NCBI RefSeq assembly: GCF_000340215.1
Contig: NW_006921539.1
Coordinates: forward strand, 1,126,507-1,190,506
DNA from: Pseudocercospora fijiensis CIRAD86
Lineage: Eukaryota > Ascomycota > Dothideomycetes > Mycosphaerellales > Mycosphaerellaceae
Reading direction: 5' to 3'
DNA length: 64,000 nt
Positions 23,545 to 35,905 of the stretch are shown one piece after another. Position numbers and translations under genes: made by a program. Position 1 is the first letter of the stretch, and each line of letters starts with the position of its first letter. The notes beneath the pieces are model-generated. The model did no database searches. It worked only from the letters and a program-made list of their open reading frames with translations, and was not told the origin of the DNA.

Positions 23545-25277
23545 AGTAACATTACGAGCTTTTAGCCTTCTTCTTGTTCTTTACGTTAGTCTAGTACTCG
23601 TTCAAAAGCTTAGCTATATCCTTAAAGGAATCTTTAGCCTCCTACGAGTCCTATTTAGGTAAATAGCCTTACTATCTCAATAGGTATTCCTTCTTGCCCT
23701 GCCTAGTTCGGTGCTTTAGGATGCGTTCTATAGACTATAGCTCTTTACCGTCGGCTAGTATCTCTTTATGTTTAGTAGGGGCTTCTTTATTAGAATCTCC
23801 GCGGTAGTAGTATAGCTTAAGGAAGGAGATGTAGAAGGTGTTATAGATAGTATAGTGTAGTAGGAGCTATAACTGATAGGCCTAGCTATTGCCCTTCGGT
23901 TCTCGGATTCGGAATAGGCTAATGTACCTTAGTGCAAGCTTAGGCCTTGTTTTGCTATTAGGTAATAGGTGTTTGCGGATACGGAGGTTCTTAGTGCTTA
24001 GTATAACTATATCGCCTTGCTTGAAAGTTATTAGCGTATAGTGTTTGTTATAGTAGGCCTTCTAATATGCCTAGGCCTTTGCTAGTTTGTTAGCTAACTT
24101 GGCGTAAATCTCTCGCATCTTTTAAACCCTCTTAATAGCCGCTAGCGTCTTAGGTGTTAGTACTTAACGCGCTTCCCTTTCCTTGCGCTCGGCCTCGAGC
24201 GAGGTAAATAGATCTTGTAGTAAGGCGGCGTTCTAGCCTATTATAGCTATGTATAGCGAGACCTTTGTTAATAAGTGCACACTATTGTTGTACACGAATT
24301 TAGCTAGTTGTAGGAGGTTAACCTAGTTATTAGGGTTCTTATTAATATAGCTACGCAGGTACTACTATAGGGTAGCATTTTGCCTCTCGGTCTAACTATC
24401 TGTTTATAGATAGAATGCTATAGATAGGCGATGCTTAAGTCTCAGCTATAGGCAAATCTTACTCTAATAGTAAGATATAAATGTCGAGCCTCGGTTAGAG
24501 ACTATCCCCTTAGGGGTTCCCTAATAGCTATAGAAGATGTTATTCTATAGTGATTTAGCTAAGTTAATAGCTGTCTAATCCTTCCTAGCAGGGATGTAAC
24601 GAGCGCCCTTAGTAAATCGGTCTACGACAACTAGGATAGCATTATACATATCCTTACTGCCCCTACGCTTAGTAGGCGGGAGGCCTATAATAAAATCTAT
24701 TATAAGCTTAGCAAATAGCTTCTTTAGAATAGGAAGTAAAGACAACTCGCCAAATAGTAAGTGCTTTAGTGCTTTAACTCGTTGATATACGGTATACGTG
24801 TTTACGTAGTCCTTTATGTCCCGCTTACTATTTAGCTAGTAGTATATGCGCGATAGTAACTCGTACGACCTCTCTATACTATAGTAACCGGCAAGCTCAC
24901 TATTATAGTATCGCTTAAGAAGCTCTTATCGGATCGAATGCTCGGTAGGGATATAGAGCCTGCCCTTATAGCGCAAATAGCTATTAGCATCAATCGACTA
25001 ATTCTTGCTAGATCTAGTCTTGCGGCTACTTCTAAGCTGATCTATACGAGCTATAGTAAAGGCGTCCCTCTACTAAGCACGTAACAGCTTATCTATAAAT
25101 GCTCGGCTATTACCGTCTACAAGTTCGCTTAACAGCACCCTCGCTATCTTACGTAGTACGCACTATATACATCTAGTAGTACTAGCAGCCGGATTAACTA
25201 CATTAGTGCTATCGCTGTTACTATATATAGCGATGTCGACTAGGGAGTTATTATAACTTCTCCTGTCTGTATCCTTA
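23545..25277 (-). pseudogene. Gyp-1b pol, 3' part: integrase and chromodomain
   Basis: Minus-strand continuation of the pol frame. The integrase core lies at about 24270-25090 and the chromodomain at about 23560-23750, equivalent to 4740-5560 and 6060-6240. It is cut off from the RT/RNase H part by the Harbinger insertion at 25278. RIP stops throughout. Confidence 0.82.
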
Positions 25278-25689
25278 GGGCTTGTCCGGTTTTAGCTGCG
25301 GGTTCTAGGGCAGGTAGCTACACATAGTACTATAGGTTAAACCGGACTAGATAGACCAATATATGCCTATTATAGATTAAACCGGACAAGATCATTAATA
25401 TATCGTTCACTTAACAAGTGCAGGTATATTTCCAAGCTGCGGTTGAGGTGTAGCGACCTATAGTCGTCGAATTAGTGCCTAACCCTCGAAATTCGGCTAC
25501 AAAGCTAGCTACACTACTTTAGGTATAGGTACCGCCTAGAACGCCGAACAACACCCTTATATAACCTACAATATCGCTTAGACACACTGTCGTATCTTCG
25601 TCGATAGTATTCTTAGCAGAATGTTCAATTTAGGTGTATTTAATCGTGTAGTAATTAAGACCGATCCTCCGTAAGATATCGACCTCCTA

Positions 25690-26933
25690 ATAGTAACGAG
25701 CTTCCGCCCTCGTAGCCTATTCCGCTATAGTCTAGTACTTCGACGATTACCTCAACCAACGCGACTATTGCTATACCGACGACGGCTATAATAAGACCGT
25801 AGAACTGCTTAAAGATAAGCGCAAGCTATACGAGAATTGCAGGGTAAACAAGGCTACTTTTATAGCGCTTTTAAGTGCCTTGAATAGGTACGGATTGGAG
25901 CTAACAATGCACCTCACTGCCGCAGAGAGATTAATGCACTTCCTTATAATCGTAGGCCTAGCGCTTAGCTTCCGTTAGGTAGACCTAATCTTCTATAGGT
26001 CTAAGGATAGCATTAGTAAGAGCTTCTATATAGTCTTGAGTGCACTGTTAAACCTATATAATAAGGTTGTTAAAGAGCCGGACTATAATAGCATTCCTTC
26101 GAAGATATTAAGTGAGACAAACGCTCGTAGAACGGGCAAGTTTTACCCTTAGTTTAAGGACTATATTAGAGCCCTCGACGGAAGCTACGTTCTAGCACAT
26201 ATTAGACGCTAAGAACAGGTGTTATAGCGCAATAGGAAGGGCTCTGTCTCGCAGAATGTGCTAGTAGTTGTAGACTTCAATATGCTCTTTACTTATATAC
26301 TTGCTAGATAGGAGGGCTCTACAAACGATAGTCGTATACTACTATACGCTCGCGAGATAGAAGGCTTCGGTGCCAACTGTCTATCTAATAAGTACTATCT
26401 TGCTAATGCCGGCTATCTAAGCACTCGCTTAACACTCGTGCCCTTCCGAGGCAAGCGATATTACTTAAAGGAGTAGTCTAGTAGCGATAGAAGGCCTAAG
26501 GATAGCAAGGAGTTATTTAACCTACGGCATTCTAGCTTACGCAACGTCGTAGAGCGAGTGTTTAGTATACTAAAGGAGCGCTTTAAGATATTGAGAGACA
26601 CTAAGGGTCCGGCATTTAATAAAGAGACGTAGGTAGCTCTTGTCTGTGCCCTTGTTTGCCTATACAACTTCATCCGGCGCTATAATCCGGACGACTCGTT
26701 AATTGCTAATAAATGGAAGCGTTAGCAAGAAGAATAGGCACTCTATAAGCTAGAGATTGTCTAGGGCAGTAGACGTAGAGCTAAGCGTAACCTTAGTTTA
26801 AGCCTAAGTGCTAAGAACAGGCGTATAACCCTCTTCCGTAACAACCTATAGAAGGATATGTAGATAGACTATATTGCTAAGAAGGAGATCCGTAGCGAGC
26901 TATTGTAGTAGAAGGGCATTGTCAATAGCAAAT
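25690..26933 (+). pseudogene. Harbinger DDE transposase (HARBI1/DDE_Tnp_4 type)
   Basis: The catalytic core can be read in one frame: first Asp in ALDGSYVLAHI (about 26165-26200), second Asp in GSTNDSRIL (about 26310-26340), and the Glu in RNVVERVFSILKERF (about 26540-26585). These match the D-D-E triad layout of PIF/Harbinger transposases. The N-terminal part is helical (KRKLYENCRVNKATF region), as in the family. RIP stops sit at Gln/Trp positions. It ends at TAA about 26931. The 5' end is uncertain. Confidence 0.87.
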
Positions 26934-27565
26934 AAATGCCTTAAGGCCTTATCGTTATCGTATTAATCACTTTTGTTAGCGCTAAACGCTAGAAAGTGTC
27001 TTAATCGACTTAACTCGTTGAGATTTAATAAGTTATATTCGAGAACCTCTTCGAAATGTTAGTTATTACTCTAACCGATTCTCGTGCTACCTCCGTAGAG
27101 CCGGTATAAGCTCATCTCTTAACTAAATTAGATGATTTTTTAAGGAGATTGTAGCCCGTATCGAGTAGATATTTCGCTATTATACAAACATATAGTATAG
27201 GTATTGTCTTAGTAGTATACTAGACTATTAGCGGTCGTTTGGATTCGAGTAGGGATGCAGCTAATACCTCCGCGGAGCTAAGCTAGGGTCGGCTTCGAGC
27301 GACTCGATATCGGCTCTAAGTCCGCTTGCTAAGCCGGAGACGCATACTAGATTATTGAAACCTATATACTATTAGAACATTACAACTAGCCGTCGGAAGC
27401 ATATAAAAATTAACACAGAGTATAATGTATATATATTCTCGAAGACTTGTAAATTTTGTATGTATATATAGACCTAGTGTTAAATAGTAGATAGTTAGGG
27501 TTGTTAAAAGCTAAACTCCGTACTCCGCCGGAAACGCGCTTAAATTGGATCGCTTCTTAACTCGC

Positions 27566-28675
27566 TCACTTAATCTCGGACTTAATATCTTCTTCTATAG
27601 CGCTGTCGGCGGCAATCTAATGGAGCTACGTACGCCTATATCTTAGAGTGCCCTTATAGAAGGACTAAGCTTCGAAGTCGCCGAAGGTCTTGTCGTAGAA
27701 GGCCTTGCTATAGGCCCTATAGAGCTTATAAGACACATTGAAGTCGTTTAAGTTGTTAAGAGCTAGCTTAACTAGAATATCAGGTGCTATTGCAACGAAG
27801 CCTTCTCGAATAGCATTAGTAAGCCGCATTGCGCCGCTACGGTTGCCTCTAGCAGTAGAACCCTTAGCAACTTAAGGAGCTAGTAGAGCCTTGCTAGAAA
27901 GCGGTGTCTCGGTTGTCTTGTCCTTTAGAGGGTTATTCTCTTTGTTAGCTTCCGAGTTACTGTTAATCGTTATAGTAGGCTGTTCTTGTTGCAAGGACTT
28001 TATCTTCTTGCGTAGCTTCTAAGCAGCTAGAGTTGTTGTTGTTGTTGTCTTCGTAGCAAGTCGCTTCTTAGAGGCAGAGGCACCGCCCTTCGAGAGCTTT
28101 CTAGTAGTAGTCTTGTTACTAAATATTGTCCGGCAGAAGACAACGTATAGCATAGGCTTGTCCCTTAAAGGCTTCGCATCTTTGTGTGTCTTCTTAGCTA
28201 GATAGTCCTTCTAAACGAAGCTGTCTATAGTAATAATACCTGTCTCTTAATCAATGCCGAAGCCTAACTCGGCTTCGAGAGCTACGAAGGCAGCGTAAAG
28301 CGCTTTATACGCGTTAAGCTTCGTCTTGCACTGTTTCTAGGTTACTAGACGTCTTGCCCTTCTGCTAACAGTCTCAATAATCTCTTCTCTTGCTTTAGGC
28401 CTTAGATTGCTATTACGGTGCCTATTGAGGTCGATCTGTAGAGCTACAACCTTTAGGAGTGTCTCTTCGAGCTTTGCGGTCTATTAGAGCCTGCCTTAGT
28501 CTTCTAGCTCCTTATCGTCGTTATCGGTATTAGATTAATAGTCTTGTGTTCCTAATGCCTATATACTATCTACCCCTTAAGATCCTGCGCTTTGTGTGTC
28601 TTGTAGTGCAGTTTAGGTAGCAGTCTAGGAGAACTAGGAGTCTTAAAGCTCAGGTAGAGGTAGTAAGTCGGACAT
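27566..28675 (-). pseudogene. Harbinger ORF2, Myb/SANT-like DNA-binding protein
   Basis: From ATG at 28675 to TGA at 27566 the frame is exactly 370 codons, interrupted only by RIP-type stops. It has an acidic N-terminus, a helical basic region, a Lys/Thr/Ala-rich linker (including a run of Thr near 28030) and a C-terminal conserved-looking block (AMRLTNAIREGFVAIAPDIL region). In PIF/Harbinger transposons the second ORF encodes a Myb/SANT-like protein that brings the transposase to the ends. The assignment rests on position, strand and composition more than on clear motif residues. Confidence 0.6.
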
Positions 28676-29114
28676 AGCGACGGCTAGATTTGTTTCTTAA
28701 CGAGGAAGTATCGTATCGAGCTGATTTTTAGCGCAAATTGAAGCGTATAATCTTGTTATAATTTTGGCGTATATAATAATATATGTAGACAGTGTTGGTA
28801 TAGATATTCGTAATAGTAGAAACGATAGAATTCGTCGCATTCTTAGGGAAGCGCAAATTCTACTTGCTAAGCCCTACTCGGGTAGACCCGAGGGCGGCTA
28901 TATAGCTAGTATTTAGTCTTCATTACATTTCTATAAGTACAACTGTAGCTATAACCGGACAAGTGCGCTACAACAATATGCGGAAGGCCTTTATAAGTGT
29001 CTTTTCAATCTATAGAAGAAACAGCCGGTCCGATAGTGCTAGGCGTAGTACAGGTCCAATCTGCGGCAGTAGATCTACCTGCCCTTAGAACCGCATCTGA
29101 AACCGGACAAGCCC

Positions 29115-31255
29115 TTAATACGCACTATTAATATAGTAAGAGCATTAATATGCTTTAAGCCGTCGCGGAGTCCGGTAAGCCGCTTATCCTACGCCTGCCT
29201 TACTACGAGGTCTATAGCAATCTTATGCTACAGGGTTAGAAACAACGAATTAATAGATTAGGTTTCGCCGTCGTAATTAGGTCGCCTCGATAGGCTATTA
29301 GCAGGGTTACTTACACCTAGCCGATATAATACATTAAAATCAAACCTAGCGAGGTAGACGGCCTATCTAGCCTATCGACCTATAACCCTAGTAACCTTCG
29401 TAATTCTACGGAGGTTGTTATAGTCCGTATAGACCTAAATAGTGTGCTAGGCACTATCGAGATAGTAGCGCTAGTGCTTAAAGGCTTTAACAATGGCTAA
29501 GAGCTCTTGCTCGTAGGTCTCGTAGCGACGCTTAGTATTAATTATCTTCCTCGAGAAGAAGGTAATTAGGTGCTAGTAGTAGTTACTGTCTAACTGCTAA
29601 GACATTATAGCTAATACAGCGAACTGTAAAGCGTTAGTCTTAATTCGGATCTGCTTATTTAGTACAAAATAGTATAACAAAGGGACTTTAGTAAATCGCT
29701 TCTTTAAACCGTTAAAAGCGGCTTATGCTCTGTTAGTCTATTTAAACTCTCTAGTTAGGTTGGCCTTGGTTTTAGTGAGCTTAGTTAGGGGCATTATATA
29801 CCGTAAATAGCCCTTAATAAAGCGACGATAGAAATTAGCGAAGCCGAGGAATAATTGAAGCTCCTTAATACTAGTAGGGGTTGGCCACTTAGTAATAGTC
29901 TTAATCCGATTAGGATTAGCCTTAACACCCTCGGTTAATACGAGGAAGCTAAGGAATAACACCTCTTTAGCAGCAAAGGTGCATTTAGAAGGTTTGCAAT
30001 ATAGTCTATAGGCCCGTAGGCAGTCGAGGACCTTGCGTACCGCGGCCTAGTGTTCTGCAATATCGGGTAAATATGTATAAACTAGGATATTATCTAGGTA
30101 AACCACACAGAGATAGTCTAATAGGCCCGAAAGGGCCCGATTAATATAGGACTAGAATGTTGTAGGGGCATTAGCTAAGCCGAATAGTATAACTAAGTAC
30201 TCGAAATAGCTATAGCGAGTACGGAAGGCTGTCTTCTATTCGTCGCCCTTACGAATACGGATACGATAGTACGCATCCTTGATATCTAGTATAGTATAGT
30301 AGTAGGCACCTAAAAGGCGATCGAGGGTCTTATTAATAAGAGGAAGTAGACAGCGGTCTTTAATAGTAATAGCATTAAGCCTACGATAGTCGATATAGAG
30401 ACGCAGGCTACTATCCTTCTTTAGTACGAACAGGATAGGGGCACTAGCAGGGCTATTACTATATCGAATGCGACTATTAGCTAGGTTTTCCTTTAGGTAC
30501 TTACGCAACATAGCAAGCTCGCGCTTACTAAGGTTGTAGAGTGGTCTAAAAGGAACCTCCTTGCCCTCTATAATGTTAATCTTATAATCCGTCTCTTTAA
30601 ATATAGGCAATGTCGATGCTAGGTAGTGTTTGAATACATTAATATAGGTCTCCCGAATAGGCTCTAGTATGCGAGCAAGCTAATTAGGGTCTATGCTATT
30701 AGGGGGCACTAGTTTATCGTTATTACTACCGAGCAGGTCGGCGGTCGGATTAGCTAGGGTTAGGTTGCTAATAAATAGGACCCTAATATTATTAGGGCAC
30801 TCGCTAACATTAATGTATTTAATATCCTCTTTCCTAGCGATTCTAAATCGCTACTTCTAAATGCCTAAGTCTATAGCTATAGCATAGTACTTAAGAATAG
30901 GGTTGCTAATAACAATAGTAGCTCCCCTATATAGGTTGTCTATATCCACTGCGTAGGTAGTAAAGTCTAGTAGGCGTTCATTTCCGAGGTCGTCCTTTAG
31001 AGCTATAGGAATATAGTAGGCCCTATAGGTTAAGTGCCGAGCGTTATTAAACTAAGCAAGGGTTAGCAGGTTAGTCTTCAGCAGTTGTCGAAGGTCTAAT
31101 TGCTTAGCTAGGCGATAGCTAATAAGGGCACTAACTGAATTTCCTAGATCTAGTATAACCTTAGTTTAATAGGTAGTGCCCTTCGTGTCCTATATAAGGT
31201 AGGAGCGTATTATAGCTAGTATAATGTCGATAGTCTTACGCCGTACGAGGCTAAC
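29115..31255 (-). pseudogene. Gyp-1b pol, 5' part: protease, RT, RNase H
   Basis: Read on the minus strand. Protease lies at about 30860-31220, reverse transcriptase at about 29950-30640 and RNase H at about 29330-29690. Stretches 30236-30610 and 29738-29962 have no stops. The RT catalytic box reads LDN instead of LDD, as in Gyp-1a. Interrupted at 29114 by the Harbinger element. Confidence 0.86.
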
Positions 31256-32690
31256 AGTTAGTGCGGCGCTTATTCTTTTTTCGACTAATAGGAAGGACCT
31301 ATAGGGGTAGCATTGGCGGCTAAAAGGTGCTTCCGGTGCTTAGCGGCAGCACGGTCGATTCGGGCCTAGTCCTTAGGTTTGTCGCACTAGCCTAGGAGAT
31401 AGCTAGTGCTGTTATAGTTAAAGCACTTTAACCCGGTTAGGGGATTGCTATAGCCGCTATTGCTACTATTGTTAGTTAAGCGATTAGTACTATAGGGATA
31501 CGAGCCCCTTCTACGGCCCCTATTACGGCCTCCTCTATATAGCCGTCGGCTACGGCCTCTTCTACGGTCGTTACTATTCCTATTATTAGCATTGTTGTTT
31601 TAAGTAGAACCTTAGTTTCCTCCGCGGGCACTACGGTTGCTGCGATTAGTACTAGCTAGTCGGATCCTCGATTCTAGTCTCTATTAGAGTTAAATAGCTC
31701 GTTTAGCCGTTTCCACTTCGACTATAAATTGAATACGTGTTAGGTTAGCCTGTTCAAACATACGGCGGCGGTCTAATTTAAGGACTAGTTCCTATCTTAG
31801 TTTAGGTCGTATCTTAGATATCTAGATAGAGTCGGTTTTAGGTAGTAAATCGTCCTTAAGGGTCTTTAGATAGGCCTCGAAGGATCGAGAGGTTTAGTCG
31901 GCCTTTTGTTTAGTACGTAGGTATTAGTCTTAGGCGTGCTGCTAGCGTAATATAGGGTTACTAAGGGTGTTTAACATAATGGTCTTATAGTCTTGCTATT
32001 AAACAGCGGTCTAATCATTAAGAGAGTCAAAATAGTTATCCTAGGTGCGTTTTAGGTCGCTATTAATGTATTGTATAGCGTAGACGACTAATAAATAGTC
32101 ATCTAGTAGGGCCCTTAGTGCATTCCGCTAGTTCAATTCACAATTACGTATATAATTATTGTACTGCTTGCGGCTAGAGCTATTAAATACGGTGCAATCC
32201 TTGAGTTTAGCATCCTTCTTCTAGACTAGGACTAATAGTAAGGAAGGCCCTGCTATCGGCTTAGTGTTAGTTGCTAGGGCCTCCTAAAGGCGGCGGATTT
32301 CAAGGAGGTTCTCCTTTAGCTATTATTCTTAGCGTAGAGCAGCGAGCCTATTCTAGGTAGCTTCTTAGAGTCTCGCTACTAGCTAGGGGCTAAAGGCTAG
32401 TTAGCTATATCGTCGATTGACAATGTTATTAAGAATGTCGTTAACAGGCAGTTCTAGATTATCGCCTAGAACTATAGGTTCTTCGGTAGGCCTAGTAGTA
32501 GGCTCTTTAGTAGGAGGCACTTTAGCAGGTACTTTAGTAGGCACTTTAGCAGATACTGTACTACTAGCGTTGTCGTTGCTAGCGCTACTAGCGGCAGCAC
32601 GGTTGTTGTTGCTTCGTAATAAGCCGGCTATTATAATAGGGGGTAATACTAATAATGTATTATTAGCCCCTAAGATGCGGAAGTAGCGGA
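31256..32690 (-). pseudogene. Gyp-1b gag
   Basis: Minus-strand counterpart of 1029-2400: capsid-like region, Arg/Gly-rich segment (about 31480-31600) and zinc-knuckle remnant (about 31385-31430). RIP stops. Apparent plus-strand ORFs here are shadows. Confidence 0.75.
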
Positions 32691-32895
32691 ATTAGTAGAT
32701 ATCGGTCTAGTGTGCTTAACTTAGTGTAATAGGCCGTATAGAAGGCCTTGCTTGATGATTGGTACGGTTGTTTTAGTAGAGTGGTACGTATAGGTCCCGT
32801 TCTTCGGGCGTAATATAGTTAAATCGATAGTTTTCGTAGCTATACCGCTAAAAGCTTGAAATAAGGACTATCTAGCTACTGCCCTTAAAGGGTAG

Positions 32896-32966
32896 ATCGA
32901 ATACTGTATAAGAAGGGTTATATTAGCAGGTAGATAGGGTAGTAGTTAATTAGTGTAGTATTCGAT
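32896..32966 (-). promoter_or_regulatory. Gyp-1b self-priming pair
   Basis: ATCGAATACT at 32896-32905 (junction/PBS side) and AGTATTCGAT at 32957-32966 (inside the LTR) are complementary over 10 bases, the same arrangement as in Gyp-1a. Confidence 0.6.
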
Positions 32967-33095
32967 AGAGATCTAAGAGGAGAGGGAGGAAGGTAGGCTA
33001 GTTAGCCTAACGCTAAGCGCTAAGCCCTGCCTAAGGCATTAGGACCCTAGCTTCACTCGGCCTAGTTACATGCTAATTACGTATAGCCTCTAACA
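32905..33095 (-). repeat. Gyp-1b 5' LTR
   Basis: 191 bp; on the minus strand it starts TGTTAG and ends TATACA, the least RIP-altered termini of the family. Followed by the TAAAG target duplication at 33096-33100. Confidence 0.9.
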
Positions 33096-33100
33096 TAAAG

Positions 33101-33960
33101 AGACGAGATACTAGTAAAGGGCTAAGGTATAAGTCCTATTAATCTAGAAAATTATAGTTAAAGCTACTACGAAAAGCTAGTAAGGATTAGAATCGAGACT
33201 AGTCGTCTTTATATCCTCGATATAGAGTAGAAGTCTCTTTATTAGTATTAAAGCGAAGCCTTTACGTCTATAAAGGCAAAGTAGCTTACGATTAATGCGA
33301 TCGGGGCTAGGTATCTAGGGACGGTAGAAGTGTTACTATAGGAGGAAGGGGTATAGGTAATTATTCTATGCTCGGTATATATAGCCGGCGTTCGTAGCCG
33401 GTAGATACTAACAGTTAAATAGAAAGCGTTTCTCGAAGGTAGAGTGCTACTACTATATAAAATCTTTACTAAAGTAGAGAGGGCTTATATCCGGAATCTA
33501 AGCTACTAGTAGGATAGGTTAGTGTTAGAATTCTCTAAATCTCTATATAAGCCTCCGAAGGATTACCTATTTTAGCGATACGGCTTTATCTCGACTACTC
33601 CGTAGGTACCCGAAGAAGCTCGAGCGCTCTTTAAGGTCTTTACTAAGAAGCGGAAGGAGTTCGAGGATTAGGATTAGTTAATAGAGCTATTAGTTAGTCT
33701 TAGGTTTCGTAGTTAGACTCGGCCTAAGCATTTGCTTATCGAGTGTCTTATACCGAAAGAGGATAGATTAAGACTAAAAACGAGCTTAGATTCGTTAGGT
33801 ATAGTAGCTCGGTTCCGTTAGTAGGAGAGAGCCGCCGTATAGAAGGCAAAATTCAGGTAGTTAGGGTAGCTAGGAAAGAAATTCTAGTAGTTAGGCTAGC
33901 TAGGGTAGCTAGGAAAAAAAAATCTAGTAGTTAGGTAGCTAGGAAACAAAAAAAGGTAGC
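33101..33960 (+). pseudogene. hAT-1 accessory ORF, 3' part
   Basis: It continues the frame broken at 22140. The first exon (33101-33356) is rich in Trp-type stops and aromatic residues. A phase-0 intron follows at 33357-33422. The second exon has a charged helical segment (PEEARALFKVFTKKRKEFED at about 33610-33670, then KAKFRQL). The 3' end runs into short repeats with a TTAGGTAGCTAGGAAA-like unit (33855-33960). Function unknown; the aromatic/basic composition resembles no family I can name. Confidence 0.5.
33357..33422 (+). repeat. Intron of hAT-1 accessory ORF with paired TAGCCGG
   Basis: 66 bp, GTAATT...ACTAAC...AATAG, phase 0. It contains TAGCCGGCGTTCGTAGCCGG. Removing it keeps the frame open. 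Confidence 0.7.
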
Positions 33961-34750
33961 TAGCTATTTACTACCTAGCTGTTCCTAACGATACGATACT
34001 ATAAAAGAAAGGGTGTTTCCCTATAGCTACTAGTATATATCTACTACTCCTAAGTCCTTACCTTACCGTACGAAACCTTAAAATATGCCGACCGATATTA
34101 TATATATACTAGGCGCTATACTAGGAAGGGTAATAACGAGACGACAGTCGAAATAGTCTAGTATACGAGCGAGATTGCGACAACGTCGAGAGGAGGTCGT
34201 ATACTTACCTTCGAGCCTATCGAGTCCTAGACGACGATTAGGGCTAGATTTATCCTCTCCGAATCCTAGTAGTAGGAATTTATTATAGGGTACTACTACC
34301 TAGTCCTTACCTTTACGGAGTCTAAGTAGAAGGTTATTCGGAGATATAAGAATATCGAGTATTAACCCGGAAATCTTCGAAAAGGCTAGCTAGGCGTATC
34401 TTTAGAAACCCGAGTATATAGAGCAATTCAATTAATAGGTCTATAAGATATAGTTCCCTTTATACTTACGTTTAAAGGAGTATAAACTCCGGAAGTACTC
34501 GATACGATAGGGGAGTAAGGAGCGAACGGATATATTCTAGAAGTTCTTTATAGAGGGGGCATTGTACCGTTATACGACTTCTCGACTTAAAGGTTAATTA
34601 GTAATTGTCTATAACTTCTACGGTTCAATCTTGAAATACCCGAAACTAGGGGATAGGAACTTATCGCCTACGAACTATCTCTATTCTAAACGGTATCGGG
34701 AATCTTAAGGAGAGAGGAGAGTTAATATAGATATAGCGTTCTAGAAAGAG

Positions 34751-34881
34751 GTACGTCTTCTAAAATGCCGGCTATAGCTGCCGGCTATAGCTGCCGGCTA
34801 TAGCTGCCGGCTATAGCTGCCGGCTATAGCTACCGGCTATAGATTCCGGCTATAGATTCCGGCTACCTAAATCAACCGTAG
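34751..34881 (+). repeat. Intron 1 of hAT-1 transposase filled with GCCGGCTATAGCT repeats
   Basis: 131 bp, GTACGT...CCGTAG, phase 0 on both sides. It contains eight tandem 13-bp units TGCCGGCTATAGC, the last ones diverged to TTCCGGCTATAGA (34766-34865). Confidence 0.75.
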
Positions 34882-35836
34882 AGGTCTAGCTAATTATTAT
34901 AGGCTACGCTTAAGGAAGCTCTAGGATTAAAGGCTACCGATTTCTCCCCCGAAGACTTTAAGCAACTAGCAAACGAAATGCTAGCTATAAACGGTCTTCC
35001 GGAAGACTTCTACGAAAGGGAGTCTATATAGAAAACATACCTATATCTTATAAACTACCCTCCCCTATTTCTCGGCGCGACAACCTAGCGTATTATATTC
35101 GAAAAGAACAAAGAGGCTGCGTTAGACGATATTCGGGAGATCCTCCGTAATACTCGCCGAGTAGCTATTACTATCGATAGCTAGTTAAGCCGGACTATAA
35201 GAGCCTCCTTCCTCTCGATTATACTATACTTTATTAATTCGGATTAGAAACTCTAGGAACTTATAATCGGATTCCCTAAAATTCTAGGTTCCTATACTAG
35301 TAAGGATATAGCGAAGCTTGTCTATACGGTAATAGATAGGGTTAGCGTAACAACGAAACTAATCTCGATTACTACGGATAATACTAGTAATAATCGAACA
35401 TTATATAAGGCGTTATATATACAATTTACTCGTATATATCTTTAAAATTACTAATTGTATCGATAGGGTCGAGTATATAGAGGAGATTATAAGGTCTATA
35501 ATCTAGCTTAATCTTCCGAATGTTAAGCTCGCTACGATTCCGGATACGTACGATAATACGCACGATAATAACGATAAAGAGGAGCCTATTAATAGCCCTA
35601 GCCCTATTAAATCGGAGCCGACGTCGTTGCTAGTTATATCCCTATAGAAGTTTCCCTACCTCGCTTATATAGTTTAAATCGCGATCCGAGCCCTCTTTAA
35701 GACGCTTAAAATTGTACTATTAAACGACGACTAATAGAAGATCCTAGATAAGGATAAAGCAAAGTCGAAAGTCGAGAAACTTATTATAGTAATAAGACGG
35801 GATAAGGTAGAGAGCCTCGCTCTCGTTTTATATAAG

Positions 35837-35905
35837 GTATAACTTTTATCCGTAGCTAGCACCTATAGCCGGCAACCTAGTATAGTTCTAACTCTTTTTC
35901 TCTAG
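35837..35905 (+). repeat. Intron 2 of hAT-1 transposase with TAGCCGGC
   Basis: 69 bp, GTATAA...TTCTAAC...CTCTAG, phase 0. It holds one TATAGCCGGC unit. Splicing joins LVLYK to LRRLVIY. Confidence 0.72.

Larger units (their letters stand above)
25278..29114 (+). mobile_element. PIF/Harbinger DNA transposon
   Basis: 3.84 kb with terminal inverted repeats of about 42 bp (GGGCTTGTCCGGTTT...GCAGGTAG; left 25278-25320, right about 29072-29114) flanked by TTA on both sides, the TWA-type duplication of this superfamily. It encodes a DDE transposase (plus strand) and a Myb/SANT-like protein (minus strand), the standard two-gene PIF/Harbinger set. Near the left end, two more ACCGGAC motifs (25351-25390) may be subterminal transposase sites. 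Compared with Gyp-1a, about 12 bp of target sequence is missing at the left junction. Confidence 0.9.
22146..33095 (-). mobile_element. Gyp-1b, minus-strand copy of the Gyp-1 chromovirus
   Basis: Flanked by TAAAG on both sides (22141-22145 and 33096-33100), with LTRs 22146-22334 (3') and 32905-33095 (5'). The internal order matches Gyp-1a. A PIF/Harbinger element (25278-29114) is inserted between its RNase H and integrase. Without that insert it is about 7.1 kb. It lies inside the accessory ORF of hAT-1. RIP-inactivated; its sequence has drifted from Gyp-1a mainly by transitions. Confidence 0.92.

Noticed and set aside
22146..23545. A 1.4-kb LTR for Gyp-1
   Set aside because: The similarity between 1-775 and 6843-7645 first suggested long LTRs, but the TAAAG target duplications around Gyp-1b and the TGTTAG start show the LTR is only about 190-198 bp; the rest is the 3' untranslated region of a tandem copy.
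32417..32686. Plus-strand ORF of 89 codons
   Set aside because: Shadow of the minus-strand gag of Gyp-1b, same position as the shadow at 992-1240 in the other copy.
34766..34865. CRISPR-like array
   Set aside because: Units are 13 bp in direct tandem without spacers, lie in an intron of a fungal transposon, and there are no cas genes.
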